Below, one piece after another: positions 17,532-27,862 of a stretch of DNA of 64,000 nt. The stretch's first letter is position 1, and every line of letters starts with the position of its first letter. Made by a program: the position numbers and the translations under genes. Origin of the DNA: an uncultured Prochlorococcus sp. (GTDB taxonomy: Bacteria > Cyanobacteriota > Cyanobacteriia > PCC-6307 > Cyanobiaceae); NCBI GenBank assembly GCA_902572825.1, contig CACGHD010000001.1, positions 1 through 64,000 of the forward strand, read 5' to 3'. The notes beneath the pieces were generated by a model. The model searched no databases and was not told the origin of the DNA. It worked only from the letters and a program-made list of their open reading frames with translations.

Positions 17532-19716
17532 GTGATTTTGAACCCCGAGTTAAAAGAAAAAGGAGAAATAAAAGATTTAATGAACTCAAAGGATTCTTTT
17601 AGAGCTTTTCCTTTGGCGGCAATTACGGGTCATAGCTTATTGAAATTATCTTTGCTTTTGGCAGCAGTTGATCCGAGTTTAGGAGGAGTGATTATCGCTG
17701 GCGGAAGAGGTACTGGTAAGTCAGTATTAGCAAGGGGTTTGCATACTTTGCTCCCTCCTGTAGAGGTATTAGATAATGAATCAATTCTGGAAACACTATC
17801 TAAGAGAAATAGTAATACTTCATTAAGACCTATTGGTAGGAACCTAGATCCAGATAAGCCAGAGGAATGGGATATTAGTACTAATAAATTGTTAGAAAAG
17901 GCAATTGGAAGTGATTATTTGAATCAAATTGATGAAATTCCAAAAAAAGTAAAAGAGGCACCATTTATTCAAGTTCCCATTGGTATAACTGAAGATAGAC
18001 TTGTTGGATCAATTGATGTCGCTGCCTCATTAAGTACGGGAGAACAAGTTTTTCAACCTGGAATTTTGGCAGAAGCTCATAGAGGTGTTCTGTATGTAGA
18101 CGATATAAATTTATTGGATGATGGAATTGTAAATTTAATTCTTGAAGCTATAGGAAGAGAGCAAAATAACATTGAAAGAGATGGTTTGAGCCTCTCTCAT
18201 CCTTGTAAGTCCCTTTTAATAGCAACTTATAATCCTGAAGAAGGAGCTTTGAGAGATCATGTTTTAGATCGTTTTGCAATTGTTCTTTCTGCAGATCAAT
18301 CTATTGATAATGCTCAAAGAGTTGAGATTACAAAATCTGTTTTGTCACACGCAGAAAATAATATTATATTTTCAGAAAAGTGGTCTGAAGAATCTGATAA
18401 TTTATCCACTCAATTAATTTTGGCAAGGCAATGGTTAAAGGATGTCAAGATAACAAAAGAGCAAATAACCTACTTAGTTAATGAAGCTCTTAGAGGCGGA
18501 GTAGAAGGTCATAGGTCTGAATTATTTGCAGTAAAAGTAGCAAAGGCTAATGCAGCTCTGCGAGGCGATGAAAATGTAAATTCTGAAGACCTAAAAGTCG
18601 CAGTTAGGTTAGTTATTCTCCCACGGGCAATGCAAATTCCTCCAGATGATGATGATATTCAACCCCCCCCCTCCAGAGGATCAGAGTCCCCCTCCTCCAC
18701 CTCAATCAAATAATGAAGAGTCTGAACCTGAGGCTAATGAAAATGATAATGAGCAAGACCAAGAACAAGAAGAAGAAAATTCTGAGGGAGAAGAAGAATC
18801 TACTCCCGAAATACCTGAAGAATTCATTTTAGATCCTGAGGCATGTATGGTTGATCCTGATTTGTTACTTTTTTCATCAGCCAAAGCAAAAGCAGGAAAT
18901 AGTGGAAGTAGATCAGTAATATTCAGTGATAGTAGAGGAAGGTATGTGAAACCTATAATTCCAAGAGGAAAAGTAAAAAGAATTGCGGTAGACGCGACTT
19001 TGCGAGCTGCAGCTCCTTATCAAAAATCGAGAAGATTAAGAAACCCTAATAAATCAATAGTTATTGAAGAAAATGATTTTAGGGCTAAGCTTCTTCAAAA
19101 AAAGGCGGGTGCTTTAGTCATTTTTCTAGTTGATGCTAGTGGTTCTATGGCTCTTAATAGAATGCAAAGTGCTAAAGGTGCAGTTATCAGACTTTTGACG
19201 GAGGCATATGAGAATAGAGACGAAGTTGCCCTAATTCCCTTTAGAGGTAATCAGGCAGAGGTTCTTTTGCCTCCAACAAGATCAATAACTGCAGCGAAGA
19301 GAAGGCTGGAAACAATGCCTTGCGGAGGTGGATCGCCTTTGGCACATGGACTAACGCAATCAGCAAAAGTAGCAAAAAATGCGCTCTCTACTGGAGATAT
19401 AGGTCAAGTTATTGTTGTTGGAATTACCGATGGAAGAGGAAATGTTCCATTAGGATTATCTTTAGGACAAAGTGAGGTTGAGGGAAAAGATAATGAAAAT
19501 GAAAATGTCAATTTAAAACAGGAGGTTCTAGATATCGCTGCAAAATATCCAATGCTTGGGATAAAACTCTTAGTAATTGATACAGAGAGAAAATTTATAG
19601 CAAGTGGATTTGGTAAAGAGTTGGCAGAGGCTGCTCAAGGGAAATACGTCCAATTGCCAAAAGCTACAGATAAAGCAATCGCAGCTATGGCTTTAAATGC
19701 TATAAATGAATTTTAA
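17532..19716 (+). CDS. chlD: Magnesium chelatase subunit ChlD, split by an apparent +1 frameshift
   Basis: ChlD works with ChlI and ChlH to insert Mg2+ into protoporphyrin IX, the first committed step of chlorophyll synthesis. The first half (17532-18713) is the AAA+ domain with Walker A GGRGTGKS. The second half is a proline- and acid-rich linker and a von Willebrand A domain with MIDAS motif DASGS. The halves lie in different frames that meet at a 9-C run (18663-18671). With one C fewer the linker reads [15 protein letters not shown] and a 727-residue protein results, close to family length. The start is GTG 17532 or ATG 17580. It may be a true mutation, slippage, or a sequencing error. Confidence 0.93.
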
Positions 19717-19723
19717 ATATTTC

Positions 19724-20569
19724 TTATGGATAAATTTCATTAAGGAATTTTGAAAGTCCAATCGTCAAATCTCTTATAGATTTAGTTAATTCTTTATCTT
19801 GCGTTAATTTTTCAAAATCATCGCTCATATCATCTATTTTGGTTGAGATAGACCTAGCAGCATTAATTGTCAATTTAATGTCATTAAGGGTTTCTTTATC
19901 ATCAATAGTAGACAAAATGTTATTTAAATGATTAGCAGCAATTGTAATTTCTTTAATCATAGGTTCAACTCTTTGTAGTTCTTGTTTCACCAAATAAATT
20001 AATTCATCAAGATTTGCTTGGGTTCTGTCAAATTTGTCAATTGAGTTAACGACGTTTTCAATTAAGTTTTCTTGATTTGTGTCTTTTAAAAGTTGACTTA
20101 TTTTATTAGTTATATTTGAGAGACTTGATAGTTGTTTACCTGAAATAGTGTCTCCCTGACAAATAATTAATTTGGTATCGCATTTTTCTGATGTGGGTTT
20201 TGCAATGTTTTTAGGAATTGTCTTGTCACTAGCTTCTAAAGCAACTTGTACATCTCCTCCAAGAAAAGAATTTGTAACTACCCTTGCAAACGCTGGCCTT
20301 GGAAGAATAATTTCAGGATTATTTAAAATTATCTTTGCTTTAATTGATTCATTCGTGAACAAGATATCTTCTATAGATCCAACTAAGATTCCTCTATAAG
20401 TAACTGGAGATTTTTTGGATAAACCGCTTGCGTTATTGAATTCAGCAAAGAGGTACCAATTTTTTGAAGATAATCTCACTCCTCTTAGCCAAAAAGAAAA
20501 AAATGTGAATATTAAAATTCCTCCTAATAAGGAAAAACCAACTATTGAATCTCGTAAGCTTCTACGCAT
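19724..20569 (-). CDS. MCE/MlaD-family lipid-transport substrate-binding protein
   Basis: The 281 residues start with a single N-terminal hydrophobic helix (about 10-30), then an MCE domain with YRGILVGSIEDI and the hydrophobic strand typical of MlaD. A long charged, helical C-terminal region of about 130 residues is probably coiled coil. Plant TGD2 and bacterial MlaD of this kind form hexameric rings that move phospholipid between membranes; in cyanobacteria the donor and acceptor are likely the plasma and outer membranes. The ABC ATPase gene lies 5 bases upstream on the same strand. No MlaE-type permease gene is beside them. Confidence 0.85.
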   Translation of the reverse strand: MRRSLRDSIVGFSLLGGILIFTFFSFWLRGVRLSSKNWYLFAEFNNASGLSKKSPVTYRGILVGSIEDILFTNESIKAKIILNNPEIILPRPAFARVVTNSFLGGDVQVALEASDKTIPKNIAKPTSEKCDTKLIICQGDTISGKQLSSLSNITNKISQLLKDTNQENLIENVVNSIDKFDRTQANLDELIYLVKQELQRVEPMIKEITIAANHLNNILSTIDDKETLNDIKLTINAARSISTKIDDMSDDFEKLTQDKELTKSIRDLTIGLSKFLNEIYP

Positions 20570-20574
20570 AATTT

Positions 20575-21360
20575 CTAAATGTCTTTGGGTTGCATTGGAC
20601 CATCAAGTTTTCCATTCCTAAATTGAAATACATAGGGGTCTTTACTCTTTTTAAATTCGTCAATTGAGCCTGCCCATCTGAATTTACCTCCATAAAGCAT
20701 TAAAACTTTATCTGAAGTTCTTTCTATAGTACTAAGAACATGGCTAACCACAATAGATGATCCGCTAGCTTTATGATTTGTCTTATTAATTAAATCTTCG
20801 ATTCTTGAAGAGGCAATGGGATCAAGGCCGGCAGTTGGTTCATCAAAAAGTAATAAAGGTTTAGATTTTGCATTAAGAGTTTGATCAGTAATTAATGCTC
20901 TCGCAAAACTTACTCTTTTTTGCATTCCTCCACTTAATTCATTTGGAAGTTTATTCTCAACATTAAATAATCCTACTTCTGCTAAGCATTCACGTACTAT
21001 TTCATTAATTGACTTTTTTGATAGGTTTTTATTTCTCTTGAGGAGAAAACCTACATTTTCTTCAATTGTTAGAGATCCCAATAAAGCAGGGTTCTGAAAA
21101 ACTAGTCTTACATCAGGAGGATTATTTTGATCTAATCTCAAATATGTTTGCTTCTCACCAAATATTCTTAATTCTCCTTTGGTAGGTAAAATTAGTCCTG
21201 CTAATATTTTTAATATGGTTGATTTACCAGAACCTGAGGGGCCAACAATAGCTAATTTCTCTCCATCGTTAAGTTCAAAATTTATTTGATTAAGCACATT
21301 AACTTCCCCCCAGCTTATTGAGAGGTTTTTTGTTTCAACTGCATGCTTTGATTTTTTCAA
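20575..21360 (-). CDS. ABC transporter ATP-binding protein, MlaF-like
   Basis: A 261-residue ABC ATPase with Walker A GPSGSGKST at 40-48, signature LSGGMQKR near 141-148 and Walker B LLLFDEPTAGLD, followed by the H-loop histidine in VVSHVLS. The GGMQKR form of the signature and the RTSDKVLMLYGGKF region match the MlaF/TGD3 group that powers lipid transport through MCE proteins. It is the first gene of a two-gene unit with the MCE protein gene. The missing permease is presumably encoded elsewhere in the chromosome. Confidence 0.9.
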   Translation of the reverse strand: MKKSKHAVETKNLSISWGEVNVLNQINFELNDGEKLAIVGPSGSGKSTILKILAGLILPTKGELRIFGEKQTYLRLDQNNPPDVRLVFQNPALLGSLTIEENVGFLLKRNKNLSKKSINEIVRECLAEVGLFNVENKLPNELSGGMQKRVSFARALITDQTLNAKSKPLLLFDEPTAGLDPIASSRIEDLINKTNHKASGSSIVVSHVLSTIERTSDKVLMLYGGKFRWAGSIDEFKKSKDPYVFQFRNGKLDGPMQPKDI

Positions 21361-21491
21361 AACTTATATAAAAAGCATCTATATATTTCATTCTGCCTAT
21401 TTTTAGAAATAAAAAAAGGATGTATGAATTTGATTTATAATGTTTTTATATAGTCTTTAAATTTGAGAAAAATAATTTAAGAGGTTTTTTA

Positions 21492-22877
21492 ATGAATAAG
21501 CGTAAAAAAAGGGTAAGAAGGTACTATAAAAACTTTAAAAAGACTAATTTTGTATTGTTAAACAAAATCTTAAGAATTTTGAGTTGGCTTTTACCAGGAT
21601 TAGTAATAAAAAGATGGCTGCTTACATCTGCGATAGGATTTTTGACTACATTATTAGGGTTGGTAATTTGGACAAATTTAAGACCGCTCTATTGGCTTAT
21701 TGAAATCTTTTTTGGGGTAATAACAGGTTTAACACGAATTTTGCCTGTTTCATTAATGGGACCATTGATTGTTGTTGTTGGATTACTATTAATCGGGATT
21801 GGACAAAATAGAAGTATTAATTCAATTCAAAAAGCGCTTGTTCCAGAAAAAAATACATTTTTAGTTGATGCATTAAGAGTTAAAAGTAAATTAAACAGAG
21901 GTCCAAATATTGTCGCAATTGGCGGAGGCACAGGTTTATCTACTTTACTGAAAGGCTTAAAAAACTACAGTAGTAATATTACAGCGATTGTGACTGTATC
22001 CGATGATGGTGGAAGTAGTGGAATTCTTAGAAAACAATTAGGTGTGCAACCTCCAGGAGATATTAGAAATTGTTTGGCAGCTTTATCAAACGAGGAACCT
22101 ACTTTAACTAGATTATTTCAGTACAGATTTTCAGGGGGAAGTGGTCTGGAAGGTCATAGTTTTGGAAATCTATTCTTGTCAGCTTTAACAACAATTACGG
22201 GCAGTTTAGAAAAAGCAGTTCAAGCTTCTAGTAAGGTTTTGGCGGTACAAGGTCAAGTTTTACCTGCAACAAATATTGATGTTATTTTATGGGCCGAGTT
22301 AGAAGATGGTGAAAAAATTTTTGGTGAAAGCAAGATCAGTAAATCTAAAAAATTAATTTCGAGGATTGGTTACCTGCCAGAAAATCCTTCAGCTCTTCCA
22401 AGTGCTCTTGAATCTATAAAAGAAGCTGATTTAATTGTTCTTGGTCCAGGTAGTCTATACACCTCTTTATTGCCTAATCTTTTAGTACCAGAGATAGTGG
22501 ATGCCTTATTGCAAAGTAATGCTCCTAAAATTTACATAAGTAATTTGATGACTCAGCCTGGAGAAACAGATGGACTTGATGTCTATCAACATATCAAAGC
22601 AATAGAAAAACAATTATCAAATTTTGGAGTTAATGCTCGAATTTTTAACTCAATCTTATCTCAGATTCAATTTGAAAAGTCTCCATTAGTAGACTATTAC
22701 GAAAGTAGAGGGGCAGAGCCTGTCCAATGTAATAAAGAAAAATTATTATCTGAGGGTTATTATGTTTTGCAAGCACCATTATATTCAAAAAGAATAACTC
22801 CAACTCTTAGACATGATCCAAGGAGATTAGCAAGAGCTGTTATGTTTATTTATCGCAAATTAAAAAAATTAAACTAA
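21492..22877 (+). CDS. YvcK/CofD-like family protein (gluconeogenesis factor)
   Basis: The 461-residue protein has an N-terminal extension with two or more membrane helices (about 40-105) and then a CofD-like Rossmann domain. [14 protein letters not shown] near 144-157, [25 protein letters not shown] and [11 protein letters not shown] are the family signatures. In Bacillus the soluble homologue YvcK binds UDP-sugars and supports cell shape and growth on gluconeogenic carbon. The membrane-anchored form is usual in cyanobacteria, but its role there is not established. It starts with ATG, is divergent from the ABC ATPase gene, and overlaps the stop of convergent ndhJ by 4 bases. Confidence 0.88.
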   Translation: MNKRKKRVRRYYKNFKKTNFVLLNKILRILSWLLPGLVIKRWLLTSAIGFLTTLLGLVIWTNLRPLYWLIEIFFGVITGLTRILPVSLMGPLIVVVGLLLIGIGQNRSINSIQKALVPEKNTFLVDALRVKSKLNRGPNIVAIGGGTGLSTLLKGLKNYSSNITAIVTVSDDGGSSGILRKQLGVQPPGDIRNCLAALSNEEPTLTRLFQYRFSGGSGLEGHSFGNLFLSALTTITGSLEKAVQASSKVLAVQGQVLPATNIDVILWAELEDGEKIFGESKISKSKKLISRIGYLPENPSALPSALESIKEADLIVLGPGSLYTSLLPNLLVPEIVDALLQSNAPKIYISNLMTQPGETDGLDVYQHIKAIEKQLSNFGVNARIFNSILSQIQFEKSPLVDYYESRGAEPVQCNKEKLLSEGYYVLQAPLYSKRITPTLRHDPRRLARAVMFIYRKLKKLN

Positions 22878-23404
22878 TAAGCATCCTGAAGTTCATAAAA
22901 ATCCGGCTGAATATAATCTTTTCGTAATGGCCATCCTCTCCAATCTTCAGGCATTAATAGCCTCTTGGGATTGGGATGATCAATAAAATTTATTCCATAC
23001 ATATCAAAAGTTTCTCTTTCTTGCCAATCACTTCCTTTAAAAATTTTATATAAACTAGGGATTGATAAATCCGAATCTCTTTTTAAGAAAACTTTTAATC
23101 TGACTTCCTTAATTTTTTCAATTTTTTGTAAATCATCAACAGTTATAAAATGGTAGAAACTAACAAGATTTTTGCCTGGTCCCTCATCATATCCTCCTTG
23201 ACATTGGAGATAGTTGAAACCGTAATTTCTCAAGAAAGAAACTGCTTCATATAATTTGTTAGGTTCCACAGAAATGTTTTCAATTCCTATGTGATCATCA
23301 GGTAAAGATTGATTTGGAATTCCATCATTAGACAAAGATTGGCTTATGAAGCCTTCTTTTTCTATTGAAGTATCTGAGGATTTGGCTAAACCGTCTTTTT
23401 CCAT
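22874..23404 (-). CDS. ndhJ: NAD(P)H-quinone oxidoreductase subunit J
   Basis: NdhJ is a peripheral-arm subunit of the photosynthetic NDH-1 complex, which moves electrons from ferredoxin to plastoquinone in respiration and cyclic flow. The 176 residues show the 30-kDa subunit core: [25 protein letters not shown] with the conserved ERE motif, and [22 protein letters not shown]. An N-terminal ~35-residue acidic, serine-rich extension is poorly conserved. Its ATG overlaps the ndhK stop by one base (TAATG), so it is translated coupled to ndhK in the ndhC-ndhK-ndhJ operon. Confidence 0.96.
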   Translation of the reverse strand: MEKDGLAKSSDTSIEKEGFISQSLSNDGIPNQSLPDDHIGIENISVEPNKLYEAVSFLRNYGFNYLQCQGGYDEGPGKNLVSFYHFITVDDLQKIEKIKEVRLKVFLKRDSDLSIPSLYKIFKGSDWQERETFDMYGINFIDHPNPKRLLMPEDWRGWPLRKDYIQPDFYELQDAY

Positions 23405-24138
23405 TAATTTTCTACAGTATCAATAATTTCAGCTTTTTCGTTCTTCTCAGGTAGTTCAGTTATTTTTTCTTTTTTGGAGGAGGGTATTACGTTAGCTGAA
23501 TTTTTGTTTAGATATTCACCTGTATTTTCTGAGAAAACAAGATTCATTTCATGGTCAGATGTTATGTATCTGTGGGTTTGTTCAGTTTTTGTGCGCTCTA
23601 AGATTGATTCGTTACCAACTTTTTTTCTTAATTTGATTACGGCATCAAAAATTGCTTCTGGTCTAGGTGGGCATCCTGGAAGATATAAATCAACAGGAAT
23701 CAATTTATCAACACCTCTTACAGCAGTTGTAGAATCTGCACTGAACATTCCCCCTGTGATTGTGCAAGCACCCATGGCAATAACATATTTTGGTTCAGGC
23801 ATTTGTTCATAAAGTCTCACTAGGGCTGGAGCCATCTTCATAGTTACTGTTCCTGCAACTATTAGCAAATCTGCTTGCCTTGGCGAGCTTCTAGGTACTA
23901 ATCCAAATCTATCAAAATCAAATCTAGATCCGATTAAAGCAGCAAATTCTATAAAACAACAAGCTGTTCCGTATAAGAGAGGCCAAAGACTACTTAGTCT
24001 AGCCCAATTATGTAGATCGTCTAAGCTTGTCAATATAATGTTTTCGCTTAAATCTGTAGTAACTTGGGGTGCACCAAGAGGGTTACAACTCCCTTCTCGA
24101 ATTTCTCTTATTGCTTTTGGGGATAATTGTGGATTCAA
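23404..24138 (-). CDS. ndhK: NAD(P)H-quinone oxidoreductase subunit K
   Basis: NdhK carries the terminal 4Fe-4S cluster (N2) of NDH-1 next to the quinone site. The cysteines are seen in [12 protein letters not shown] (a tandem pair near 59-60), [11 protein letters not shown] and [10 protein letters not shown]. The 244 residues end in a lysine- and glutamate-rich tail of about 60 residues that varies in the family. The start is TTG, four bases after the ndhC stop, and no ATG lies in frame nearby. It is the middle gene of the ndhC-K-J operon. Confidence 0.96.
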   Translation of the reverse strand: MNPQLSPKAIREIREGSCNPLGAPQVTTDLSENIILTSLDDLHNWARLSSLWPLLYGTACCFIEFAALIGSRFDFDRFGLVPRSSPRQADLLIVAGTVTMKMAPALVRLYEQMPEPKYVIAMGACTITGGMFSADSTTAVRGVDKLIPVDLYLPGCPPRPEAIFDAVIKLRKKVGNESILERTKTEQTHRYITSDHEMNLVFSENTGEYLNKNSANVIPSSKKEKITELPEKNEKAEIIDTVEN

Positions 24139-24142
24139 TTTT

Positions 24143-24505
24143 TTAACTCCATTCTAAAGCACCTTTTCTCCATGCGTATGCCAGTGCAATAACAAGTATT
24201 GCAATGAAGATTAAAGCCTCTATAAAAGCTAATAAGCCTAATCTATTGAAGGCAACAGCCCAAGGATAAAGGAATACTGTCTCAACATCAAATATAACGA
24301 AAACCAAGGCAAACATGTAATAACGAATATTAAATTGAATCCATGCTCCTCCAATAGGCTCCATTCCAGATTCATATGTAAGTTTTCTTTCCCCTGTTCT
24401 GCCTTTAGGGGCAACGATGAGATTAGTAACTAGAGCTAATACTGGAACAGCTGCGGCAATTAGAAGAAAACCTAAAAAGTATTCATAGCCAGTTAATAAA
24501 AACAT
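24143..24505 (-). CDS. ndhC: NAD(P)H-quinone oxidoreductase subunit 3
   Basis: NdhC is a 120-residue membrane subunit of NDH-1 with three hydrophobic helices (about 8-30, 64-85 and 93-113). The conserved loop between helices 1 and 2 includes [15 protein letters not shown], which in complex I lines the quinone channel. [15 protein letters not shown] near 70-84 is a near-invariant signature. It begins with ATG and is the first gene of the ndhC-ndhK-ndhJ operon, divergent from the rubredoxin gene with 76 bases between starts. Confidence 0.97.
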   Translation of the reverse strand: MFLLTGYEYFLGFLLIAAAVPVLALVTNLIVAPKGRTGERKLTYESGMEPIGGAWIQFNIRYYMFALVFVIFDVETVFLYPWAVAFNRLGLLAFIEALIFIAILVIALAYAWRKGALEWS

Positions 24506-24581
24506 CTTAAAAATTAATTTTGAATAAAAGTCGCTTAATTAAGCAAAATCTTTTAAAGTTCTTAAAGAACAATAATAAACC

Positions 24582-25010
24582 GTGAGTGAAAACATTCAAC
24601 CAGCGTCTGAGGAAAACAAAATAGTTGAAGATTTTGAGAAAGAAAAACTTTCTGAAAATTCCTCAGGAGTAAATGTTGAACAACCTACCCTTAATCTAGA
24701 ACAAAATAGATTCGAATGTAGAAGTTGTGGATATATTTATGATCCGTCTGAAGGAAATAAAAAATTAAATATACCTAAAAATACTCCTTTTTCAGAGTTG
24801 GATGGGAATACCTTCGCTTGCCCTGTTTGTCGAGCTGGTAAGAATTTTTATAAGGATATTGGATCTAGAGCAAAACCTAGTGGATTTGAAGAGAATTTAG
24901 TTTATGGATTTGGATTTAATAGTTTACCTCCTGGACAAAAAAATATATTGATTTTTGGAGGGTTGGCCTTTGCTGCTGCTATGTTTCTTTCTTTGTACTC
25001 TTTGCATTAA
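24582..25010 (+). CDS. rub: Membrane-anchored rubredoxin (photosystem assembly)
   Basis: A 142-residue protein with an acidic N-terminal stretch of ~40 residues, a rubredoxin domain and a C-terminal membrane helix (ILIFGGLAFAAAMFLSLYSL). The iron ligands are the cysteines of FECRSCGYIYDP and FACPVCRAGKNFY. Homologues (RubA/RBD1) are needed for assembly of photosystem II, and in some species of photosystem I, and act in the thylakoid. The position directly before ycf48 and psbEFLJ agrees with this. The start is GTG. It is probably co-transcribed with ycf48, which follows after 9 bases. Confidence 0.92.
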   Translation: MSENIQPASEENKIVEDFEKEKLSENSSGVNVEQPTLNLEQNRFECRSCGYIYDPSEGNKKLNIPKNTPFSELDGNTFACPVCRAGKNFYKDIGSRAKPSGFEENLVYGFGFNSLPPGQKNILIFGGLAFAAAMFLSLYSLH

Positions 25011-25019
25011 TATAATTAA

Positions 25020-26033
25020 ATGAAAAAAATTTTTACCAGTATTCCTAATCTTCTTTTATCTGTAGTTCTCTGTTTCGTTTTAAGCAGTTGTTCATCCACA
25101 GGTGTCAAAATGAATGAAAGCAGCCCTTGGGAAACAATTCAGTTTGAAGATCAGGCTAATGCTTTAGATGTTGATTTCATAGATGATAATCATGGGTTTT
25201 TAGTAGGCTCAAACAGATTGATTATGGAATCAACTGATGGGGGTGAAACATGGGAAAAAAGATCATTAGATATTTCTGCTGAAGAGAACTTTCGCCTTCT
25301 CGATATTGACTTCAAGGGTTCTGAAGGTTGGTTAATAGGACAACCTTCTCTTGTTATGCATACTGTTGATGAAGGTAAAAATTGGACTAGGCTTTCACTT
25401 GGAAAGTTACCAGGACAGCCTTTTTTAGTTACTACTATTGATGAAGGAGTTGCTCAATTGGCCACAACCTCTGCCGCTATTTATGAAACTTCCAATAGTG
25501 GTGAAACATGGGAGGCAAAAGTAGCAGACCCTTCGGAACAGGGAGGTATAAGAGATTTAAGAAGAACATCTAGTGGCGATTATGTTAGCGTAAGCAGTCT
25601 TGGGAATTTCTTCTCTACTCTTGATAGCAATAGCAATACTTGGATTGCCCACCAAAGGGCAAGTAGTAAGAGAGTGCAAAGCATTGGTTTTAATCCAGAA
25701 GGAAGTTTATGGATGCTTTCAAGAGGTGCGGAAATTAGATTTAATGAAGATTCTGATAATCTAGAAAGTTGGTCAAAGCCCATAATACCTATTCTTAATG
25801 GTTATAATTATCTAGACATGGGATGGGATCCAAACGGTGATATATGGGCCGGCGGGGGGAATGGCACGTTAATAGTAAGTAAAGATAACGGTGAAACATG
25901 GAATTCAGATCCTCTTGCTTCTGAATTGCCCACTAACTACATAAAAATAGTTTTTCTTGATAAGGAATCTTTAGATAATCAGAAAGGATTCATACTTGGT
26001 GAGCGTGGTTACATTCTTAAATGGAATGGTTAA
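25020..26033 (+). CDS. ycf48: Photosystem II assembly factor Ycf48 (HCF136-like)
   Basis: Ycf48 is a lumenal beta-propeller that binds newly made D1 and helps form the early photosystem II reaction centre. The 337 residues begin with a lipoprotein signal: a hydrophobic helix ending in VLSSC, with the cysteine near residue 24. The propeller shows recurring blade motifs: [27 protein letters not shown] and SKDNGETWN. The gene lies between rubredoxin and psbE on the same strand, the standard cyanobacterial order, so it is probably part of one transcriptional unit for photosystem II assembly. Confidence 0.96.
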   Translation: MKKIFTSIPNLLLSVVLCFVLSSCSSTGVKMNESSPWETIQFEDQANALDVDFIDDNHGFLVGSNRLIMESTDGGETWEKRSLDISAEENFRLLDIDFKGSEGWLIGQPSLVMHTVDEGKNWTRLSLGKLPGQPFLVTTIDEGVAQLATTSAAIYETSNSGETWEAKVADPSEQGGIRDLRRTSSGDYVSVSSLGNFFSTLDSNSNTWIAHQRASSKRVQSIGFNPEGSLWMLSRGAEIRFNEDSDNLESWSKPIIPILNGYNYLDMGWDPNGDIWAGGGNGTLIVSKDNGETWNSDPLASELPTNYIKIVFLDKESLDNQKGFILGERGYILKWNG

Positions 26034-26170
26034 ATCTGTAATAACTTAAGAAAATAATAAAAAAAATCTTAATTTTGGATGAATTTAACAACTGTCTGTA
26101 ACCAAGCTGTTAATTTCTTCGCGAACTTATGATTTTACACTGTAAGATCGTATGGTAAACATTTGTGATT

Positions 26171-26419
26171 ATGGCCGCAGGTTCAACGGGTGAACGCCCA
26201 TTCTTTGAAATAATCACCAGTATTAGGTACTGGATTATTCATGCAGTAACATTACCAGCTATTTTTATAGCAGGCTTCTTATTCGTATACACAGGTCTGG
26301 CTTACGATGCTTTCGGTACACCTCGTCCGGATAGTTATTTTCAGGCATCTGAAGCAAAAGCTCCTGTCGTAACACAAAGATTTGATGCTAAGTCTCAACT
26401 TGATTTAAGAACAAAATAA
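26171..26419 (+). CDS. psbE: Cytochrome b559 alpha subunit
   Basis: PsbE supplies one of the two histidines that bind the haem of cytochrome b559 in photosystem II. I use ATG 26171 ([13 protein letters not shown], 82 residues) rather than an upstream in-frame GTG at 26165, because this is the conserved N-terminus. The haem histidine lies in the segment [12 protein letters not shown] at the start of the single membrane helix, and the lumenal tail follows [10 protein letters not shown]. It is the first gene of psbE-psbF-psbL-psbJ, 137 bases after ycf48. A short dyad, TTACA-C-TGTAA, lies 25 bases upstream (26135-26145). Confidence 0.97.
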   Translation: MAAGSTGERPFFEIITSIRYWIIHAVTLPAIFIAGFLFVYTGLAYDAFGTPRPDSYFQASEAKAPVVTQRFDAKSQLDLRTK

Positions 26420-26421
26420 CT

Positions 26422-26568
26422 ATGTCTAATTCTCAAGCTCCAATGCAGGCTGCGGAAGTCCGCGTTTACCCTATATTTACTGTTCGTTGGCTAGCAGTTC
26501 ATGCTTTAGCTATCCCATCAGTATTCTTTTTGGGTTCTATTGCTGCAATGCAATTCGTAGCCCGATAA
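26422..26568 (+). CDS. psbF: Cytochrome b559 beta subunit
   Basis: A 48-residue protein with one membrane helix. The segment [17 protein letters not shown] holds the haem-ligand histidine (residue 27), the partner of the PsbE histidine, and the protein ends in AAMQFVAR, the usual PsbF terminus. With PsbE it forms the cytochrome b559 core essential for assembly of photosystem II. It starts 2 bases after the psbE stop and lies 11 bases before psbL, so the four genes form a tight operon. Confidence 0.97.
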
Positions 26569-26579
26569 ATTTAATAATC

Positions 26580-26699
26580 ATGCAAGTAAACGAAAATCCT
26601 AACAAAGTTCCAGTTGAACTTAATCGTACAAGCCTTTATTTAGGCTTATTATCTGTTTTTGTATTGGGAATTTTATTTTCCAGTTACTTTTTCAATTAA
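26580..26699 (+). CDS. psbL: Photosystem II reaction centre protein L
   Basis: A 39-residue single-span subunit. The hydrophilic stromal part [20 protein letters not shown] is followed by the helix [18 protein letters not shown], the characteristic PsbL ending. PsbL sits at the monomer interface and supports QA function. The ATG at 26580 is chosen because it gives the conserved start; a longer in-frame reading from 26487 only overlaps psbF. It is third in the psbE-F-L-J operon. Confidence 0.97.
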
Positions 26700-26708
26700 A
26701 TTAAAATT

Positions 26709-26906
26709 ATGAGTAAATTAAAAGGACCTGATGGAAGAATTCCAGATAGACTTCCCGACGGTAGACCAGCAGTTGCATGGGAAAGAAGATGGACCGAAGG
26801 CACTCTTCCTCTATGGCTTGTTGCTACAGCAGGCGGAATTGCAGTTATCTTCGTTTTAGGAATATTCTTCTATGGTTCATACCAAGGCGTTGGCGGTGGA
26901 GGCTAA
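26709..26906 (+). CDS. psbJ: Photosystem II reaction centre protein J
   Basis: A 65-residue protein with a single membrane helix, [20 protein letters not shown], and the conserved ending [12 protein letters not shown]. The N-terminal ~30 residues ([18 protein letters not shown]) form an extension longer than in plants and common in marine picocyanobacteria. PsbJ regulates electron flow between QA and the plastoquinone pool and affects late assembly. It is the last gene of the operon, with convergent mtnP ending 43 bases downstream. Confidence 0.96.
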   Translation: MSKLKGPDGRIPDRLPDGRPAVAWERRWTEGTLPLWLVATAGGIAVIFVLGIFFYGSYQGVGGGG

Positions 26907-26949
26907 CTAATCCTTACCTTGATCTGATAATCACTTATACCAATTAAGC

Positions 26950-27798
26950 CTAATAGGAATCAGTAAATATCCTTAGTTTTTCTTTTGTGGAGCTTGGGAT
27001 ATTTTCTTTTTGGGTTATCAATCCATCTTTTAATGAAAAATGAGACTTACTTTTTGGTCTTTCTTTTTCAATTAATTTAGCTACTTCAAATATTATTTTA
27101 TTAGCCACTTCAGTATTTGATCTAAGATTATCCAAAACCATTTCTACAGAAACTTCTTGATGAGTTTGATGCCAGCAATCATAATCAGTAACCATAGATA
27201 AGGAGGAGTAAGCTATTTCGGCTTCTTTAGCTAATCTTGCTTCTGTGTGGTTCGTCATTCCAATTATTGAACATCCCCAACTCCTATATAAATTAGATTC
27301 TGCTCTAGTTGAGAAAGCGGGACCCTCCATTGCTAGATAGGTACCCCCTCTATGCAATTGTCTACCGCCAGGAATATTTTTTTCTCCAATTTCACTTAAT
27401 ATACGTGATAAATTTGTGCAGAAGGGATCTCCCATAGTTACGTGAGCAACAGCTCCCTCGTTAAAGAAGGTTGCAGGTCTATTCTTTGTCCTATCTATAA
27501 ATTGATCTGGAACAACTATATCAAGTGGCCTTATCTGTTCTTGTAATGAACCAACTGCTGATGGAGCAATAATCCATCTTACTCCTATTGATCTTAGAGC
27601 CCAAATATTAGCTTTGTAAGGGATTTCAGAAGGATTTAAACTATGTGTCCTGCCATGTCTAGGAATGAATGCTATCTCTAGGTTTCCAAGATTATATACT
27701 TTTATTGAATCAGAAGGTTTACCATAGGGTGTATTGATTTCTAGTTCTCTTAAGTGCTCTATTTGATCCATTGAATAAAATCCACTTCCACCAATCAC
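26950..27798 (-). CDS. mtnP: S-methyl-5'-thioadenosine phosphorylase (MtnP), 5' end uncertain
   Basis: MtnP cleaves methylthioadenosine, a by-product of polyamine synthesis, to adenine and methylthioribose-1-phosphate. IGGSGFYSM, FIPRHGRTHSLNPSEIPYKANIWAL, MEGPAFSTRAES and the MTNHTEA segment are clear family motifs. The only standard start is GTG at 27798, which gives 282 residues but begins at the phosphate-binding strand. The frame continues upstream as SRLG-V-IGGSG without ATG, GTG or TTG, so a rare start (for example ATT at 27819) or a lost 5' end is likely. The head-to-head selD gene has the same problem. Confidence 0.9.
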   Translation of the reverse strand: MIGGSGFYSMDQIEHLRELEINTPYGKPSDSIKVYNLGNLEIAFIPRHGRTHSLNPSEIPYKANIWALRSIGVRWIIAPSAVGSLQEQIRPLDIVVPDQFIDRTKNRPATFFNEGAVAHVTMGDPFCTNLSRILSEIGEKNIPGGRQLHRGGTYLAMEGPAFSTRAESNLYRSWGCSIIGMTNHTEARLAKEAEIAYSSLSMVTDYDCWHQTHQEVSVEMVLDNLRSNTEVANKIIFEVAKLIEKERPKSKSHFSLKDGLITQKENIPSSTKEKLRIFTDSY

Positions 27799-27862
27799 TC
27801 CTAATCTTGATTTCTCAATTGGAGGAGGCCACTCAAATGTTTCTTTATTAAAGAAATGGTTA

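Noticed and set aside
25820..25925. Repeated GETW-type motifs in ycf48 as DNA repeats
   Set aside because: They are diverged beta-propeller blade motifs at the protein level, not nucleotide repeats.
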